NCBI RefSeq assembly: GCF_018598185.1
Contig: NZ_JAHESC010000015.1
Location: forward strand, 1-64,000
Direction of reading: 5' to 3'
Length of the DNA stretch: 64,000 bases
DNA from: Dawidia soli
Lineage (GTDB): Bacteria > Bacteroidota > Bacteroidia > Cytophagales > Cyclobacteriaceae
Translations under genes and position numbers: made by a program
Part shown: positions 8,985-18,600 of the stretch, one piece after another
Layout of the letters: each line of letters opens with the position of its first letter
How positions within the stretch are numbered: the stretch's first letter is position 1
Notes under the pieces: generated by a model
What the model was told of the DNA's origin: nothing
The model's database searches: none
Seen by the model: only the letters and a program-made list of their open reading frames with translations

Positions 8985-9654
8985 AAATAATATAGGATTT
9001 GTTGAGCCGCTAAATTGGCATGTTTGTTCTATTTTATTTACCTCACGTATATCCCATCTTATAAGCAGTGTAATTTAAGTCGCAAATATAGTAAAAGCGC
9101 GAATGGAAGCTCTGTGGTGGGATTTTGATATAGACCTTGCGATGGGATTTTTTATTCTATACAACAAAATTTGTCCCCTATAGATCCTGTCGCCACATCG
9201 GTGGTCCTGCCGGTTGTATCTTGTATTATACTTCCTGTGGCAATTCTACAGCTTGCGCGCCCGTTTGCCAGTCCGCAGGGTTTGCCTTTTCTTAACGTAT
9301 AATCCCACCGTTATCCGATCCTGCTTTTGGACTGGTTTGGATGTAAGTTTTTTGCCGGATTTGCATGTTATCCAACCCGAGATATTTTTTGGGATTTTGC
9401 ATCCATTTTGGGAGGCTTCCGTTTAACCTCTCAATTCCAAGGCATAATAGCAAAATGATCAGCGATCCCCCGGCCCAATCTTAACAAAGATCCCTTCAAA
9501 AGGGCCTGAAATCCGTGTTTTCGGAACAAACTTAATCGTGTGCTCCACGGTGCGGGAACACCCCCGTTTTTGACTCTTATTAGCTATATTTGAGTGCGTA
9601 AAAACCCAAGTAGCACAAACTTTACCTTTTCATACTTAAACCATTAGAAAAGCT
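8985..9654. other. Long intergenic region between XRE regulator and the ABC/OmpA operon
   Basis: 670 AT-richer bases with no convincing gene. The one open frame of 70 codons (9214-9426) has no family-like composition and no preceding ribosome site. The 3' part contains the promoter candidate at 9585. I see no tRNA, riboswitch or clear inverted repeat. Confidence 0.5.
9585..9592 (+). promoter_or_regulatory. Candidate -7 promoter element TATATTTG
   Basis: Matches the Bacteroidota TAnnTTTG -7 consensus and lies about 60 bases before the first gene of the five-gene operon. A -33 TTG at the usual distance is not obvious (the nearest, 9570, is too close), so support is partial. Confidence 0.35.
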
Positions 9655-10305
9655 ATGGCTGGCATTTTCAAGAAAGCTATGGGCCTCTTCGTCGAATTCG
9701 AAGAAGAGCCCCAGAAATCCTCATCACCGTCTTCGTCCTCTACGCCTCCGCCGATCCCCAACCGGGTAGCCCCGGCGCAGGTACTCAACGGCGAGGAGCT
9801 GGACAAGTTCGAAAAGCACTTCGAGAAGTTATTCGACCAGGCGAACCTGCCCGGACCGGATTACTATGAGTTCATGAAAATGACCGAGACGCTCGAGGCG
9901 CATATCAAGGACGAGAACGCGCGGTTTGCCGCAACGTATGCGTCATTGGCCATTCAGGGTCTGACAAAGGAAAAGCTCGTGGAGACCGCCAATGCGTACA
10001 AGCAGATGGTGGGGCAGGACAAGGTGCAGTTTGAAAAGAGCGTGAACGACAAAAGCGAGCGCGAGATCGGCCAGAAGCGCAAGGACCTGCAGAAGCTGGA
10101 AGAGTCGGTGAAGCAACATGCCGAGACGATCCAGCGACTGACCAAGGAGATCTCCGACGCGCAGATGGCGATGGGCAACCTGAAGGCTGTCATTACCGAA
10201 GAGGAGCATAAGCTTGCCCGCAACAAGCAGGGCTATGTGCTGGCGTGCGACGCCATGATTAAAAAGATCACAGAAGATATCACGAAAATACAGACAACGC
10301 TATAA
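9655..10305 (+). CDS. Coiled-coil protein, first gene of ABC/OmpA-fusion operon
   Basis: 216-residue cytoplasmic protein with no signal peptide or membrane segment. A Ser/Pro-rich disordered stretch (residues ~20-42, SSSPSSSSTPPPIP) is followed by a helical domain and then a long heptad-like coiled coil (~115-195, RKDLQKLEESVKQHAETIQR). I do not recognise a family. It starts the operon: the next gene begins 3 bases after its stop. The following gene also encodes a coiled coil, and the pair may form a cytoplasmic scaffold for the transporter (inference). Loose analogies are PspA/IM30 and TelA-type stress proteins, but I see no diagnostic motif for either. Confidence 0.75.
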   Translation: MAGIFKKAMGLFVEFEEEPQKSSSPSSSSTPPPIPNRVAPAQVLNGEELDKFEKHFEKLFDQANLPGPDYYEFMKMTETLEAHIKDENARFAATYASLAIQGLTKEKLVETANAYKQMVGQDKVQFEKSVNDKSEREIGQKRKDLQKLEESVKQHAETIQRLTKEISDAQMAMGNLKAVITEEEHKLARNKQGYVLACDAMIKKITEDITKIQTTL

Positions 10306-10308
10306 CGT

Positions 10309-11283
10309 ATGGAAACACAGATTTTCCCGACCGATGCTCAACAACAATTAAAATCCTACTGGAACAGACCCGGGGGTAAATTCGGGACCCTCGCGGGGCT
10401 CGGGATCCTGGCGGCGATCGGCTACTACGTGCTGCCTATCCTCACCAGCATTGTCTGGAACACGCTGAACTTCGGCATCGCCCTGGCATGCCTCGGCATT
10501 TTCCTGTATTGCGTCACGCACCGGAAATTCCGCCTCAGTCTTTTTTACTTCTACGAGATCCTGATGAAGAAGCTGGTGGGGGTTGTGATCGAGCTCGATC
10601 CGTTCATCATTGCCGAAGATTATATCAACGACATGCAGGAGGAACGCGAGAAGCTGTACAAGCAGGCGACCGATGTCGATTCGCAGAAGGAAAAGATCCA
10701 CGCCAAGATCCGTGAGAAAGAGGCGGAGATCAACAAGCTGATGAACAAGGCGCAGGTTGCCAAAGAGCGGGACATGATGCCCGAGCTGGGCAACGCCACG
10801 CGGCAGATCGGACGGCTGAACGAGTATATCAAGCAACTTTCGCCGATCCACGACAACCTGTCGCGCATCGGTGATTACCTGACGAAGATCCACAAGAACA
10901 GCGCTTACCTGATCGAGGACGCCAAGAACGAGCTCGAGCTGAAGAAGGACTTGTACAAATCGGTGACGTCGGGTAACAAGGCGTTGACGTCGGCGCTGAA
11001 GATCTTTAAGGGCGACCCCGAGAAGAAGCTGATGGTGGAGCAGTCGATGGAGTTCCTGAAGGAAGACATCGCGAGCAAGCTGGCCAACATGAAAAAGGCG
11101 ATCAGCTACTCGTCGGACTTTATGAAATCGATCGACCTCGACAATGCCACGTACGAGAAGGAAGGTCTGAAGATGCTGGAGAGCTTCAATCCCGACAGCG
11201 AGATGAAGCTTGTGACCTCTTCTTCCTCTCCCGCGCGTCCGGGCTCAAGCTCGTCGGGCGACTATGGTGACCTTTTGCGATAA
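10309..11283 (+). CDS. Membrane-anchored coiled-coil protein of the ABC/OmpA-fusion operon
   Basis: 324 residues. Two closely spaced hydrophobic segments at about 26-48 and 51-70 (GTLAGLGILAAIGYYVLP; FGIALACLGIFLYCV) form a membrane hairpin. They are followed by a long charged helical region with coiled-coil stretches (~105-200, AKIREKEAEINKLMNKAQ) and a Ser/Pro tail (TSSSSPARPGSSSSGD). The family is unknown. It lies between the soluble coiled-coil gene and the substrate-binding/OmpA gene, with 41 bases before the latter. The architecture suggests a cytoplasmic helical arm attached to the inner membrane, possibly linking the first protein to the ABC permease (inference). Confidence 0.75.
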   Translation: METQIFPTDAQQQLKSYWNRPGGKFGTLAGLGILAAIGYYVLPILTSIVWNTLNFGIALACLGIFLYCVTHRKFRLSLFYFYEILMKKLVGVVIELDPFIIAEDYINDMQEEREKLYKQATDVDSQKEKIHAKIREKEAEINKLMNKAQVAKERDMMPELGNATRQIGRLNEYIKQLSPIHDNLSRIGDYLTKIHKNSAYLIEDAKNELELKKDLYKSVTSGNKALTSALKIFKGDPEKKLMVEQSMEFLKEDIASKLANMKKAISYSSDFMKSIDLDNATYEKEGLKMLESFNPDSEMKLVTSSSSPARPGSSSSGDYGDLLR

Positions 11284-11324
11284 TAATCTTTAACCTTTAA
11301 ATAGTCTAACCTTTTAAAAATCAT

Positions 11325-13091
11325 ATGGCCGTTAAAGTAAAAACTTCGGGTAAAATTGTAATGATCCTCCTGGTACTGGGGGCAATCTTTGCTGCTAAAG
11401 TATACTGGTGGGACAAGCGCCCCCAGGAGGCGAAGCAATCACAGGAAATTGGAAAAGTAGCTTTGCCGGATGCACCGGAGGCCTCGCTGGCCGGTAGCGC
11501 GACGATGATGCCGCTGCCATCGGAAGAGCAATCTGTCAACGGCGGTACCAAGATCGTGTGGAAGATCATGGCCTGGAACTCCCAGTTCCCGCTGATGTAT
11601 GCCAACGGCGGCGCGCAGACGACCAAAGGCTCTTTGCTGGACAAGGCCAAGCTGCAGGTGGACGTGCAGCGCCAGGACGACTGTTTCAAGTCGCTGGCGG
11701 ACATCGTGAAGTTCGCGCAGGACTATAAGAACAATCCCGAGACTCCCGGTGTGTTTGCATCGTTCATGGGCGACGGTATGCCGGCGTTCTTTGCCTCGCT
11801 GGCAAAAGAGCTCGAGCCGCTCGGTCCGGAGTATCAGCCGATCGCTTTTTATGCCATGGGTAAGTCGTATGGTGAAGACCAGCTGATGGGCCCGGTGGAC
11901 TGGAAGAAAGATCCGAAGAGCGCATTGGGTAAGACGGTGTCGTGCGTACTGCGCGACGGTGATATGAACATCCTGCTGAAGTGGGCCGGTGACAACAACC
12001 TGCGTGTGAACCCCGACGAGACGACCTACGACAAAGATGCGATCAACATCATTGCGGCCAACGACTTCCTCGACGCCTGTAACAAATACATCACCGGCTA
12101 CCAGGAAAAGCGCAAGCTGATCAAGGACGGTAAGAAAGTGAGCGAAGAGATCACGGTCGGCGTAGACGCCGTGTCGACCTGGACGCCTGGCGACGTAAAC
12201 ATCGCCAAGCAAAAGGGTGGCCTGGTGACGATCGCCAGCACCAAACAATATTCGTCGCAAATGCCGAACATCACGATCACGATCAAGAAGTTCGCGTACG
12301 ACCACCGCACCGACATCGAGAACCTGATCATGTCGCTGAGCCAGGCGGGCGACCAGGTGCGTTCGTTCACGGATGCAAAGGCCTTTGCCGCGAAGATCTC
12401 TGCCAAAGTATATAACGAGCAGGATGCCGCATACTGGCTGAAGTATTACAACGGTGTTACTGAAAAAGACGTGCAAGGTCTGAACGTGGCCCTGGGCGGC
12501 TCGATGGCCTTCAACCTGCAAGATGCGGCCAACATGTTCGGCCTGGGCAAAGACGGTATCGACCGCTATAAAATCGTATACACTACCTTTGGTGACATTC
12601 TGTCGAAGATGTACCCGGAATACATGGCCACCTATCCGCCGTACGCACAAGTGGTGGACAAGTCGTTCCTGATGTCGGTGATCGCAAACCATAGCGAGCT
12701 GATGGAAGGCAAGGCGTTGGCGGTGACATACTCCAACGAGATCACCAGCGAGGTGTCGTCCAAGTCGTACCAGATCCAGTTCGAGACCGGCAGCGCCGTG
12801 ATCAAGCCGGCATCATACAGGCTGCTGGATGAAATCCTGGAGAGCTCGGTGGTGGCAGAAGGTTTGAAAGTAGGTGTATATGGTCACACCGACAACGTGG
12901 GCGACCCTCAGTCCAACCAACGGCTGTCGGAAGACCGTGCGAACTCGGTAAAAAGCTACCTGATCAGCAAAGGGCTGGCCACGGAACGTATCGAGTCGAA
13001 AGGTATGGGTCAGAACACTCCGATCGCTCCCAATACAACGCCTGCGGGTCGCGCACAGAACCGCCGCGTTCAAATTGTACTGGGTGAATAA
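11325..13091 (+). CDS. Substrate-binding-protein-like domain fused to OmpA peptidoglycan-binding domain
   Basis: 588 residues. One uncleaved-looking membrane anchor lies at ~9-27 (GKIVMILLVLGAIFAAKVYWW). Next is a periplasmic domain of about 400 residues that resembles NMT1/TauA/phosphate-type substrate-binding folds. A C-terminal OmpA domain spans ~481-588 (VGVYGHTDNVGDPQSN, LSEDRANSVKSYL, NRRVQIVLGE; the peptidoglycan-contacting Asp is in HTD, 521-523). This would hold a ligand-binding domain between inner membrane and cell wall. The permease and ATPase genes follow at once (13 bases), so it is presumably their binding partner. The ligand is unknown. Similar 'substrate-binding/OmpA family' fusions exist in databases, but I know of no experimental role. 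Confidence 0.82.
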   Translation: MAVKVKTSGKIVMILLVLGAIFAAKVYWWDKRPQEAKQSQEIGKVALPDAPEASLAGSATMMPLPSEEQSVNGGTKIVWKIMAWNSQFPLMYANGGAQTTKGSLLDKAKLQVDVQRQDDCFKSLADIVKFAQDYKNNPETPGVFASFMGDGMPAFFASLAKELEPLGPEYQPIAFYAMGKSYGEDQLMGPVDWKKDPKSALGKTVSCVLRDGDMNILLKWAGDNNLRVNPDETTYDKDAINIIAANDFLDACNKYITGYQEKRKLIKDGKKVSEEITVGVDAVSTWTPGDVNIAKQKGGLVTIASTKQYSSQMPNITITIKKFAYDHRTDIENLIMSLSQAGDQVRSFTDAKAFAAKISAKVYNEQDAAYWLKYYNGVTEKDVQGLNVALGGSMAFNLQDAANMFGLGKDGIDRYKIVYTTFGDILSKMYPEYMATYPPYAQVVDKSFLMSVIANHSELMEGKALAVTYSNEITSEVSSKSYQIQFETGSAVIKPASYRLLDEILESSVVAEGLKVGVYGHTDNVGDPQSNQRLSEDRANSVKSYLISKGLATERIESKGMGQNTPIAPNTTPAGRAQNRRVQIVLGE

Positions 13092-13104
13092 CGGATAGCG
13101 ATTA

Positions 13105-13893
13105 ATGGAGCTACTCAAGAATATTTTCAGTCCATTAACACAGATAAAAGGGCGTACCTCCATCATCTTAATTGTGGTGGAGGCCTTTTTGGCCCTGCTG
13201 CTGTGGGAGATCGTGGGACAGAACGGGTTGATCCCGGTGCCTTCGAAGATCCTGACATCGGTCGTCTCGATCGTGACATCGGCCTACTTTGTCGATAACC
13301 TGTTCAGCAGTCTTGCGCTGACGTTTACCGGCATGGGCATTTCCATAGTCCTGGCGTTGCTCGTAAGCTACCTGTCGCTGATACCGGTCTTTGCGCCGGT
13401 CGCCAAGTTCATTGTCAAGTGCCGGTACTTAACGCTCACGGGTCTGATCTTCCTGTTCACATTGCTGACGCAGGATGGTCACCAGCTCAAGCTCAGCCTG
13501 CTGATCTTCGGCATCGTGCCGTTCTTCGTCACGTCGCTGCTGGCGATCATCGAGGCGATCAACGTGCAGGAGTATGAGCTTTGCAAGACCCTGCGCATGA
13601 ACAACTGGCAGACGTTGTGGGAGGTGGTGATCATCGGCCGGCTGGACCAGGTGTTTGAAGTGATGCGCCAGAACTTTGCCATTGCGTGGATGATGATCAC
13701 GATGGTGGAAGGTTTGAGCATGTCGGAAGGCGGTTTGGGTACGATGCTGATCAAGTCGAATAAATACATCGACCTCAGTACGGTATTCGGCATCCTGGTC
13801 ATCATTTTCGCGCTCGGCATTTTCTTTGACTTCCTGTTGCGCAACCTGCGTCACTGGCTGTTCCCGTATACTAAAATCCAGGTGAAGAAATGA
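13105..13893 (+). CDS. ABC transporter permease, NitT/TauT-like
   Basis: 262-residue integral membrane protein with about six hydrophobic segments. The cytoplasmic loop EYELCKTLRMNNWQTLWEVVI corresponds to the EAA coupling helix that contacts the ATPase, and the MVEGLSMSEGGLGTMLIKSNKYI segment is typical of nitrate/sulfonate/taurine (SsuC/TauC) permeases. The stop overlaps the start of the ATPase gene (ATGA at 13890-13893), so the two are translationally coupled. In this operon it should form the membrane channel for whatever the OmpA-fused binding protein captures. An alternative is that the complex senses or exerts force on the envelope rather than transporting (inference). Confidence 0.85.
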   Translation: MELLKNIFSPLTQIKGRTSIILIVVEAFLALLLWEIVGQNGLIPVPSKILTSVVSIVTSAYFVDNLFSSLALTFTGMGISIVLALLVSYLSLIPVFAPVAKFIVKCRYLTLTGLIFLFTLLTQDGHQLKLSLLIFGIVPFFVTSLLAIIEAINVQEYELCKTLRMNNWQTLWEVVIIGRLDQVFEVMRQNFAIAWMMITMVEGLSMSEGGLGTMLIKSNKYIDLSTVFGILVIIFALGIFFDFLLRNLRHWLFPYTKIQVKK

Positions 13894-14690
13894 CGTCATA
13901 TTCGAAGAATGAAGTGCTCATCGCGGTAAAGGACGTCAACCTTTCCTACGACAAGCAGATCTTACGGGATATCAACTTTACGATCCATAACATCGTTCGC
14001 CCGGGCATGAATCAAGGGCAGGTGATCTCGCTTATCGGCCGCAGCGGCATCGGCAAGACGCAGCTGTTCAAGATTCTGGCCGGGCTGATCCCGCCGAATA
14101 CCGGCACCGTGCTGGTAGGGTTGGAGCAACAGCCGGTGAAGGCGGGCCAGGTCGGGATCGTCGCGCAGAACTATATACTCTTCAACCACCGCACGGTGTA
14201 CGACAACCTGCGGCTGGCGATGAAACACGACAGCATTACGCTGGGCGATAAAGAGAAGGACGCGCTGATCAATGATTATGCGGCGAAGTTCGACCTGACG
14301 GAGCACCTGAAGAAATATCCGATGCAGCTTTCCGGCGGGCAACGCCAGCGGGCGAGTATCATTCAACAGGTTTTGACCGGTAACAAGTTTATATTGCTGG
14401 ACGAGCCTTTTTCAGGATTGGATGCGTTGATGATCGACCGCGTGATGGAGCTGCTGTTGCAAGTTTCGACGCTGGACGAGCTGAACACATTGGTGATCGT
14501 GAGTCACGATGTGGAGAACTCGCTCGCGATTTCGGATACGGCGTTTATCCTGGCCCGGCAGAAGGATCAGGAGGGGGCGACGATTACGGAGACGCTGGAC
14601 CTTATCGAGATGGGGTTTGCGTGGAATCCGGCGATCCGGGAGAATGAGAAGTTCCAGCATTTGGTGGCGCAGATAAAGCATAAGATCTGA
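13890..14690 (+). CDS. ABC transporter ATP-binding protein, NitT/TauT-like
   Basis: 266-residue ATPase with every catalytic motif: Walker A GRSGIGKT (50-57), Q-loop Gln93 in VAQN, signature LSGGQ (147-151), Walker B FILLDE (167-172), D-loop SGLD and H-loop SHD. It drives the preceding permease in the cytoplasm. The start overlaps the permease stop by four bases. A strong terminator follows 22 bases after the stop, so this is the last gene of the five-gene unit. All residues needed for hydrolysis are present, so the complex is expected to be active. Confidence 0.93.
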   Translation: MTSYSKNEVLIAVKDVNLSYDKQILRDINFTIHNIVRPGMNQGQVISLIGRSGIGKTQLFKILAGLIPPNTGTVLVGLEQQPVKAGQVGIVAQNYILFNHRTVYDNLRLAMKHDSITLGDKEKDALINDYAAKFDLTEHLKKYPMQLSGGQRQRASIIQQVLTGNKFILLDEPFSGLDALMIDRVMELLLQVSTLDELNTLVIVSHDVENSLAISDTAFILARQKDQEGATITETLDLIEMGFAWNPAIRENEKFQHLVAQIKHKI

Positions 14691-14711
14691 TCTATATCAG
14701 GTTCGATAAGA

Positions 14712-14741
14712 AAGGCTGCCGCACACGGCGGCCTTTTTTTT
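14712..14741 (+). terminator. Rho-independent terminator of the ABC/OmpA-fusion operon
   Basis: Stem GGCTGCCG / CGGCGGCC with CACA loop (one G-T pair), followed by eight T residues. Confidence 0.85.
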
Positions 14742-14821
14742 GGATCAGTCCTGGACAATCCGTGGAATTTCCATCTCGCAGATTTTGATTAGGGGCGGCA
14801 TCGTATCTACCTTCGGGAAGT

Positions 14822-14956
14822 ATGAAAATTGGAAAAGGGAGGTCAGACAGACAGTTGATAAATGCAACTGGAGATACTAAGAGACGTATCCTTGTATTGA
14901 TATTTACGCTGATAGCGGCCTCTTGTTCTGATAAGAAACAGGAATCGCCAGTTTAG
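14822..14956 (+). CDS. Very small predicted lipoprotein or truncated lipoprotein remnant
   Basis: 44-residue frame. A charged N-region (KRR) is followed by LVLIFTLIAASC, a good lipobox with Cys35, and then only nine residues (SDKKQESPV) before the stop. The signal is of the right shape, but the N-region is long (23 residues) and the mature part is nearly absent. It is therefore either a tiny lipoprotein or the start of a longer lipoprotein gene cut by mutation. It lies 65 bases before the DUF4375-like gene. Confidence 0.35.
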   Translation: MKIGKGRSDRQLINATGDTKRRILVLIFTLIAASCSDKKQESPV

Positions 14957-15021
14957 GAGCGGCCGGGCGAAAAATAGTAAGACAAGACCTCTGTAGTCAA
15001 TTAGATAGACAACAAACTTTT

Positions 15022-15531
15022 ATGAGTGAAGATAATAAATACGACTTTTCAAAAATATTTGACAAAATTCTGCATCGGCCAATTTATAGCCGATTGACAA
15101 ACGATCTGATAAAAAGCACACCGGACGAAGACTTAACGCAGCTGATAATCGACAATATAGAAGTCAATAACAAAGGAAAATCTGATGGGGATTTATATTC
15201 TGTTTTAACTGCCGGGCAAAAAATAATTTATTCGACGTATGTCTTAGAAACACAAATATTCAACGGTGGATTTGGAGGCTTCTATGTCAATACACAATGT
15301 GCATTAAATCAATTTCTGGAGCGAGATCTTATCGCTATCGGTGCAAAATCGTTAGCAGACATTGTCAGGAGCGCTAACGAAATGAGCGTGTTGATTTTGG
15401 CGGACAAAGCTGAACCGGAACAACTTTATCCGTTGGATATAGAATTTCGAAAGGTGATTGATGTAGACAGTTTGGATGCGAGACGAGTGACGTATATAAA
15501 GGGAAGTAAGGAACAATTTATTTCAGCATAA
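15022..15531 (+). CDS. DUF4375/DMP19-like domain protein
   Basis: 169 residues, cytoplasmic, strongly acidic. The stretch VLETQIFNGGFGGFYVNTQCALNQF matches the DUF4375 core seen in many small bacterial proteins, including the Neisseria DNA-mimic protein DMP19. The biochemical role of the family is mostly unknown; for DMP19 it is sequestering a repressor by mimicking DNA charge. The gene is AT-rich compared with both neighbours and sits alone after a possible lipoprotein remnant, which suggests recent acquisition. Assignment to DUF4375 is by pattern, without alignment. Confidence 0.6.
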   Translation: MSEDNKYDFSKIFDKILHRPIYSRLTNDLIKSTPDEDLTQLIIDNIEVNNKGKSDGDLYSVLTAGQKIIYSTYVLETQIFNGGFGGFYVNTQCALNQFLERDLIAIGAKSLADIVRSANEMSVLILADKAEPEQLYPLDIEFRKVIDVDSLDARRVTYIKGSKEQFISA

Positions 15532-15672
15532 AGATACTGTTGATAATAGCAACCATCCTCATAACTGCCCATCTGATAGAGTGAATTGCATTGTATTACG
15601 CTTAGATAATCCGTATTTGCGGGGACCGGCGGAAAAAGGTTACTTTTGGGGGCTGGATCGTATTTTTCTTCC

Positions 15673-18600
15673 ATGAATCGCTTTTGCTTTATTCTCGTTG
15701 CCTGCTGCATGATGGCAACATCTTCTCTCTACGCTCAAAAAACCGAAAAACGAGCCCATCATAAGCTCCTCTGGAAGATTTCTGGCAACGATCTGATAGC
15801 GCCGTCGTACCTGTTTGGTACCATGCATGTACAGGACGACCGGGCCTTCGACTTTAGCGACTCGGTGCTGTTAAAAATCTCCGAATGCAAAGCTTTCTCG
15901 CTCGAAGTACACCCTGATTCTCTTGTGCGGTTGCTGCTCCCCATCATGGCCGGGCAGGCGTCGAAGGGTCGTAATAAGCTCAAGGAGCTACTCAGTGAGA
16001 AAGACTACAGCGAAATCGACAGCCTGGTGAGGAAGCGGACCGGCCTTTCACTCGACCGGCTCAAGACCCCCAGCATGGTCCGCATGTTCCTGGAAAAGCA
16101 GACCAGCACGAAGGGAAAAGGAGCGTCGGTGGATGGGTATCTCTATAATATCGCCCGCCGGCAGGGAAAATCCATTATTGGTATTGAGGACGCGCAAGAG
16201 CAGTTAGCCGTGCTGGACGACTTTGCGCCGCAAAACCTCGCCGCCGTGCTGTTGGAACAGCTGGAAAACGACTCGACTACTCAGGGGCCTTCCATTGCCA
16301 CCATGCTTGACCTGTATTACGAGGGTGACATCGAAGCCATATCTCATTACCTGAAAGAGAATATGTCGATGACGCCGGGTTACTACGATAAGCTTATCAC
16401 CCGACGCAACGTCGGCATGACTGCGAACATCGTTCGGCAGGTTCGGGAAAAGGCAACTTTTTTTGCCGTTGGCGTGGGCCACCTGGCTGGCGAAGAGGGC
16501 CTGATTCATTTGTTGCAACAAGAGGGGTACACGGTGCAGCCCGTAAAGGCTACTTTTACCGGCCTGGCAAAGAAATATACGTACACCACGCAGGAAGGGC
16601 CTTGGTACGAATACACATCGGCGATCGGAGCGTATAAAGTCAGCATGCCAACAAAGCCCATTACGGTAAAAATGGATTCTTCCGGGTTTGCTCTACAGAC
16701 CTACGTAGATATAGGCACGTCAACCGTATTTCAGACGACGTACATACCTCTCCACGGTCAGTTTAGAGGCAAACCCGCCAAATATATATTTGACCAATTT
16801 GTCGAACGCATGAAGCGCAATGGGAAATTAAAGTTTGACAAACTATCGCGCATCGACGTGCAGGGGCTGGAAGGGCGTGAAATAGTGATGCGACAGGACG
16901 GCCAGCTCTTTCGTGCGCAGATTTTATTGCGGGGCGATGTATTGTACCTGCTCCAGGTAGCGCCTACAAAAGCGATTGCCTATTCCGACGACGCCGAGAA
17001 GTTTCTGCGCTCTTTCCGGTTGCTGGAGTTCGGTAAAACTGTATGGAAGGAGTTTTCGAACGCCACGGGGGCATTTTCAGTCGAGATGCCAAGTGACGTC
17101 AAAACACAGTTGCTGGAGCCCGATCCAGCAACCGTGGGCGGCCGGTATAAGATCAATCTTTACCACGCCACGGATATGGACCTTGGCGAAACCTATCTGA
17201 TCCGTTACAACGATTTTCCGGCCGGGCTCCAGTCGCTTGACGACAGCGTATACTATGGCAGTCTGATTACCAGCGTCGTGGAAAATATGAAGGGGCGAAA
17301 CCTCCAGTCTTACGATCGCACGATCGAAGGCCACCAGGGTATCGCGTTCACATTCGACGTTGCGGAAAATGGACAGGTGAATGGGCGAATCCTGCTGCGG
17401 GGCGGCCGTACGTACATGCTCATGGGCGTTTCCTCCAAAGATGCCACCGCGTCGGGTATCGATACCTTTCTGGATTCCTTCCGTCTCCTGCCCACGGAAA
17501 AGGCTGTGATGCAGGAGTTTGAATTCCCCCTGCACCATGTGAAGGTAAAGCTTCCAGCCTCGTTTACAACGGACTCTATCGGATTCGCGGCTAGGAATAA
17601 TCTCCAGTACACGGAGGGGTATGGAGAGTATCATGCGCTCGATGCAAAATCCGGCGCGCAATACAGGCTGCGTGTTACGAAACTTTCTCCGTATGAGGGG
17701 GCGAAGGATGCGGACGACTTTTTCAATACGTTGAACAAAAGTTATACCGACGACAGCATCCGGATAACGGACCGGAAGCGGGAAGGAAAGACATTGGAGC
17801 AGCGACTAGTGGTAACCAATTCCAGATGGACCAGTATCGGGCGTGAACGCGTCGTGGTCGCCGGGCAATATGTGTACACACTCTTTGCTCTGAACGCGCA
17901 GGACGCCGACCCCACCGCTGTCGAGGCCTTCTTTAACTCCCTCCGGTTCCCTGAGGCAACCGGTACCTGGACGTTGTTTGCCGACAAGACCGATGTACTT
18001 CTGCAGGCGGTTACGTCAACGGACACGGTTGTACTGGACGACGCAGTGCCCGAGCTGCGCAAGTATGAATTTACACCGGCTGCGTTGCCCAAGATCTATG
18101 CGGCGATTACCCGCGCGAACCTCGCAACAGACGGTTATCGTCGTGATGCGCGGAGCATCTTGCTGATGAAGCTCGTCGAGGTGCACGACGAAAGCACCGT
18201 CGACTTCATCAAAAAGCTATATCCAACGCTCCCTGACAGCATGTCCTGGAAGGGCCATGCCCTGACTGTGCTGACATCGATGAAGACGCAGGCATCGTCA
18301 CAGGCCTTTCTGGAACTGCTCGAAAAGGAGCAGGACAAACCGGAGTTATGGTCGTTTGCGATTATACAACCCTACAGAGATTCATTAACGTTGCTGAACG
18401 ATGTATTGCCGGGGTTGATCCGTTTGTCGGATAAGCTGGCAGGACCGGGACACATTTTCTGGATGGCACGCCAGGCCATTGACAGCAACGCCCTGACGCC
18501 GGCTGTAAAAAAAGAAGTGCTGGAACTGGCGATTACCAAAGGTCAGGAGCGGCTTGCCGCATTGCCCGCCACGCCTGGCAATGAAGCTGATATCAATGAA

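Noticed and set aside
9214-9426. 70-codon frame in the gap before the ABC/OmpA operon
   Set aside because: No ribosome site, no protein-like pattern, and no sign of relation to neighbouring genes.
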